Shown here one piece after another: positions 62,237 through 64,000 of a stretch of 64,000 nucleotides of DNA. The stretch is taken from assembly GCA_017519415.1 (NCBI GenBank), contig JAFWSI010000071.1, forward strand, positions 1 to 64,000. Reading direction: 5' to 3'. The notes beneath the pieces were generated by a model. That model saw only the letters and a program-made list of their open reading frames with translations, made no database searches and was not told where the DNA came from. Made by a program: the position numbers and the translations under genes. The stretch's first letter is position 1. Each line of letters begins with the position of its first letter. Source of the DNA: Ruminococcus sp. Its GTDB lineage: Bacteria > Bacillota > Clostridia > Oscillospirales > Ruminococcaceae.

Positions 62237-64000
62237 ATGAAGGAAACAAACAACAACTGTGCCGTGGCTTTCATCAGACGGTGCAAATGCGTATTCATGG
62301 CGGTGCTCATACTTCTCATGACACTCACATTTATGTCGGTCAGACCGCTTAAAGCCCATGCTGTGGAGGAGTACTGGCTGTATTTTTGCGGAAAAAAGGT
62401 CACAAGCGAAAATGCCGGCGATATTATGGGAGACGGCAATTTCAGCTATTCCAATGCTACAAAGACTCTGACCATAAAGGGAGACCTTGTGTGCAGCGGC
62501 AAGATGCCTGTTCCTCTGCTGGAAAACGCAGGAATTGAAGGACTGAAGATATGCGTTGAAAAGGACTCCACCCTGACGCAGCCGTTCGTTAACCCCGCTC
62601 TGTATATCAAGGCAGATACTATGATAACGGGTCCCGGAGTACTTAATGTTGAAGGCGGTATAAGAACTGTATCTGTCAGTGATTGTAAGCTGACTATACA
62701 AAATGCAAAGATAAACGTACTGAACACCAATACAGATCACGCTGCGGCAGCTATAGGCGGAACAGACGGTGATTCACCCTCTTCTGTGCACAGATGTTCT
62801 CTTGAGATCAAAGATTCACACGTTACAGCAAAGAATGAGAATAACAAGCAGCTGCCTGCTATAACGGACTTCCGAAAGGAGCTGACCCTTGAGGGCTGTG
62901 AGCCTGTTGATCCTTCCGCAAGTAAAAGGACAGTGCTTAATATTGAAGACGGCGCAATTCTGGACAACAGCAATGAATATGTTCATGATGTACTCATTGA
63001 AAGAGTCTACGCTCTTCAGATACTGGAAAAACAGGTATATGATTCCAACAAGGCCGATATACTGGGCGACGGAATCTTCACCTATGACGAAAATACCAAT
63101 ACTCTTACAATAAACGGAAATTTCCAGACCGATTCAAATCTTTCTCTTATCAACAATCATATACAAGGTCTGACGATCACAACTGCTTCTGACACTATAA
63201 TTTCATGTGTGAATGCCTGGTTTATCGACAACCATCAATTACTGAACCTGACAACTAAAGGAAAGCTCACTGTTTTAGCGGGAGAAATAGGTATAGGCGC
63301 ATGGGTGAGCGTGCATATAAAGGACGCAGACCTGAACATCGAATCTCAATTCGGAGCTATCACATCATTGGAAAAGCGTACGTATGAGAGGATGTATCTG
63401 AGTATAAATAATTCTGATGTCACTCTCACAAGCAAAACCCAGGAGGCTGTCGGCGGTTTCGGGAAAATAGAGCTCAACAACTGTGAGATAGTAACACCCG
63501 AGAACGGAGTTGTCTGCCTGCATGAAGGTACAAGGACAATCAGCGATCCTCAGGGAAATTATGCCTCTAAAGTCGTAATAAGCAAGTCACAGTCCGCAGC
63601 AGGTACTACTACGACCACTACTTCCACGACTACAACAACTACAACTGCTACGACCACTACAACAACAGCTCCCGTATTCTCTCTCTCCTGCGAAAAGACT
63701 GAATTGGAGGTCGGAGAAAGCGTTGACGTTGCTATTTTAAACTGGAATAATGATGCTTCATTGCTCAACCCCACAATAATGACTGGAAACAGCATAGCCA
63801 TAACTCCCTACCATACGCCGCGCTTCACGGTAACCGGTGTCAAGGCAGGCGTATCCAAGGTCATCGTGAAATCATCTCAGGGCGTGGAGAAGACCATTAC
63901 CTTCACTGTCAGGGACAGACAGGCGGCGAAGAAGCCCGGCGACGCCAACTGTGACGGTTTAGTGGATATGTCCGACGCTGTCCTGATAATGCAGGCTATC
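62237..64000 (+). CDS. Secreted beta-helix-like protein with Thr linker, Ig-like domain and dockerin (partial)
   Basis: At least 588 aa; the frame runs off the right edge. Signal segment VFMAVLILLMTLTFM, cut near AHA (~43). Residues ~45-445 have two similar halves, each with GDGxFxYxxxTxTLTIxG (DIMGDGNFSYSNATKTLTI and DILGDGIFTYDENTNTLTI), in the style of parallel beta-helix carbohydrate-binding proteins. A run of Thr (~455-478) leads to an Ig/Big2-like domain (~480-565) and a dockerin whose first loop is GDANCDGLVDMSDAVLIM; the second loop is outside. GAGG precedes the ATG. Controlled by the repeat-linked promoter. Confidence 0.85.
   Translation, partial: MKETNNNCAVAFIRRCKCVFMAVLILLMTLTFMSVRPLKAHAVEEYWLYFCGKKVTSENAGDIMGDGNFSYSNATKTLTIKGDLVCSGKMPVPLLENAGIEGLKICVEKDSTLTQPFVNPALYIKADTMITGPGVLNVEGGIRTVSVSDCKLTIQNAKINVLNTNTDHAAAAIGGTDGDSPSSVHRCSLEIKDSHVTAKNENNKQLPAITDFRKELTLEGCEPVDPSASKRTVLNIEDGAILDNSNEYVHDVLIERVYALQILEKQVYDSNKADILGDGIFTYDENTNTLTINGNFQTDSNLSLINNHIQGLTITTASDTIISCVNAWFIDNHQLLNLTTKGKLTVLAGEIGIGAWVSVHIKDADLNIESQFGAITSLEKRTYERMYLSINNSDVTLTSKTQEAVGGFGKIELNNCEIVTPENGVVCLHEGTRTISDPQGNYASKVVISKSQSAAGTTTTTTSTTTTTTTATTTTTTAPVFSLSCEKTELEVGESVDVAILNWNNDASLLNPTIMTGNSIAITPYHTPRFTVTGVKAGVSKVIVKSSQGVEKTITFTVRDRQAAKKPGDANCDGLVDMSDAVLIMQAI

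Noticed and set aside
63598-63672. ACT/ACA microsatellite as a repeat element
   Set aside because: It simply encodes the Thr-rich linker between domains of the secreted protein.

Overview
The window looks like chromosome of a cellulosome-forming Ruminococcus (Oscillospiraceae, Gram-positive Clostridia), close to R. flavefaciens or R. champanellensis in character. Nine secreted proteins carry type I dockerins, several of them on BspA-type leucine-rich-repeat (LRR) and transglutaminase-like proteins, one on a CotH-kinase/lectin/CBM protein and one on a GH11-like protein. SpoVT, a T-box leader and GGAGG-type ribosome binding sites fit Clostridia. The species is inferred, not demonstrated. No rRNA, tRNA or CRISPR array was seen.

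Layout. 1-0.6 kb: end of a large serine recombinase, i.e. the edge of a mobile element. 0.7-4.6 kb: minus-strand operon for an MBOAT acyltransferase, an SGNH esterase and a Ser/Thr-kinase-like protein. 4.7-11.2 kb: SNF-family Na+ symporter bracketed by inverted TTAGNNN heptads and look-alike terminators, then yfmF-yfmH-lgt-folD. 11.4-13.6 kb: zinc-ribbon membrane protein, lipoprotein, orphan type IV pilin. 13.7-17.9 kb: a T-box leader followed by two membrane proteins, an AT-rich GIY-YIG protein and tyrS. 18-24.7 kb: diguanylate cyclase, DUF1846 protein, rubredoxin, uvrA, spoVT. 24.7-28.8 kb: a four-fold tandemly repeated leader driving a Cys-rich secreted repeat protein, then an orphan histidine kinase. 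29-35 kb: another secreted protein, then a compact exopolysaccharide control module (BY-kinase, its phosphatase, and a priming sugar transferase).

31-64 kb is an accessory cell-surface/cellulosome region. It has five LRR-transglutaminase-dockerin paralogues, a short LRR-dockerin protein, two internally deleted remnants of the same family, a dockerin-only protein, a GH11-like dockerin protein, a CotH-LTD-lectin-CBM6-dockerin protein, and a beta-helix-like dockerin protein cut by the right edge. Many of these genes share near-identical signal peptides, a shared promoter with a conserved upstream box, and a family of GCTCC/GGAGC terminators. An FtsX/LolD-type ABC exporter and a DUF4846 protein sit among them.

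Most unusual points: (1) a 34-codon Cys-containing upstream ORF whose end overlaps an intrinsic terminator just before the ribosome binding site of a secreted-protein gene (44.9-45.1 kb), shaped like a leader-peptide attenuator; (2) the four-copy palindromic leader at 25.1-25.6 kb; (3) promoter-to-dockerin deletion remnants; (4) a probable Tyr T-box placed about 2.7 kb upstream of tyrS; (5) a GH11 domain whose nucleophile position is Leu; (6) 21-bp direct repeats ending in a -35 box at 62 kb.
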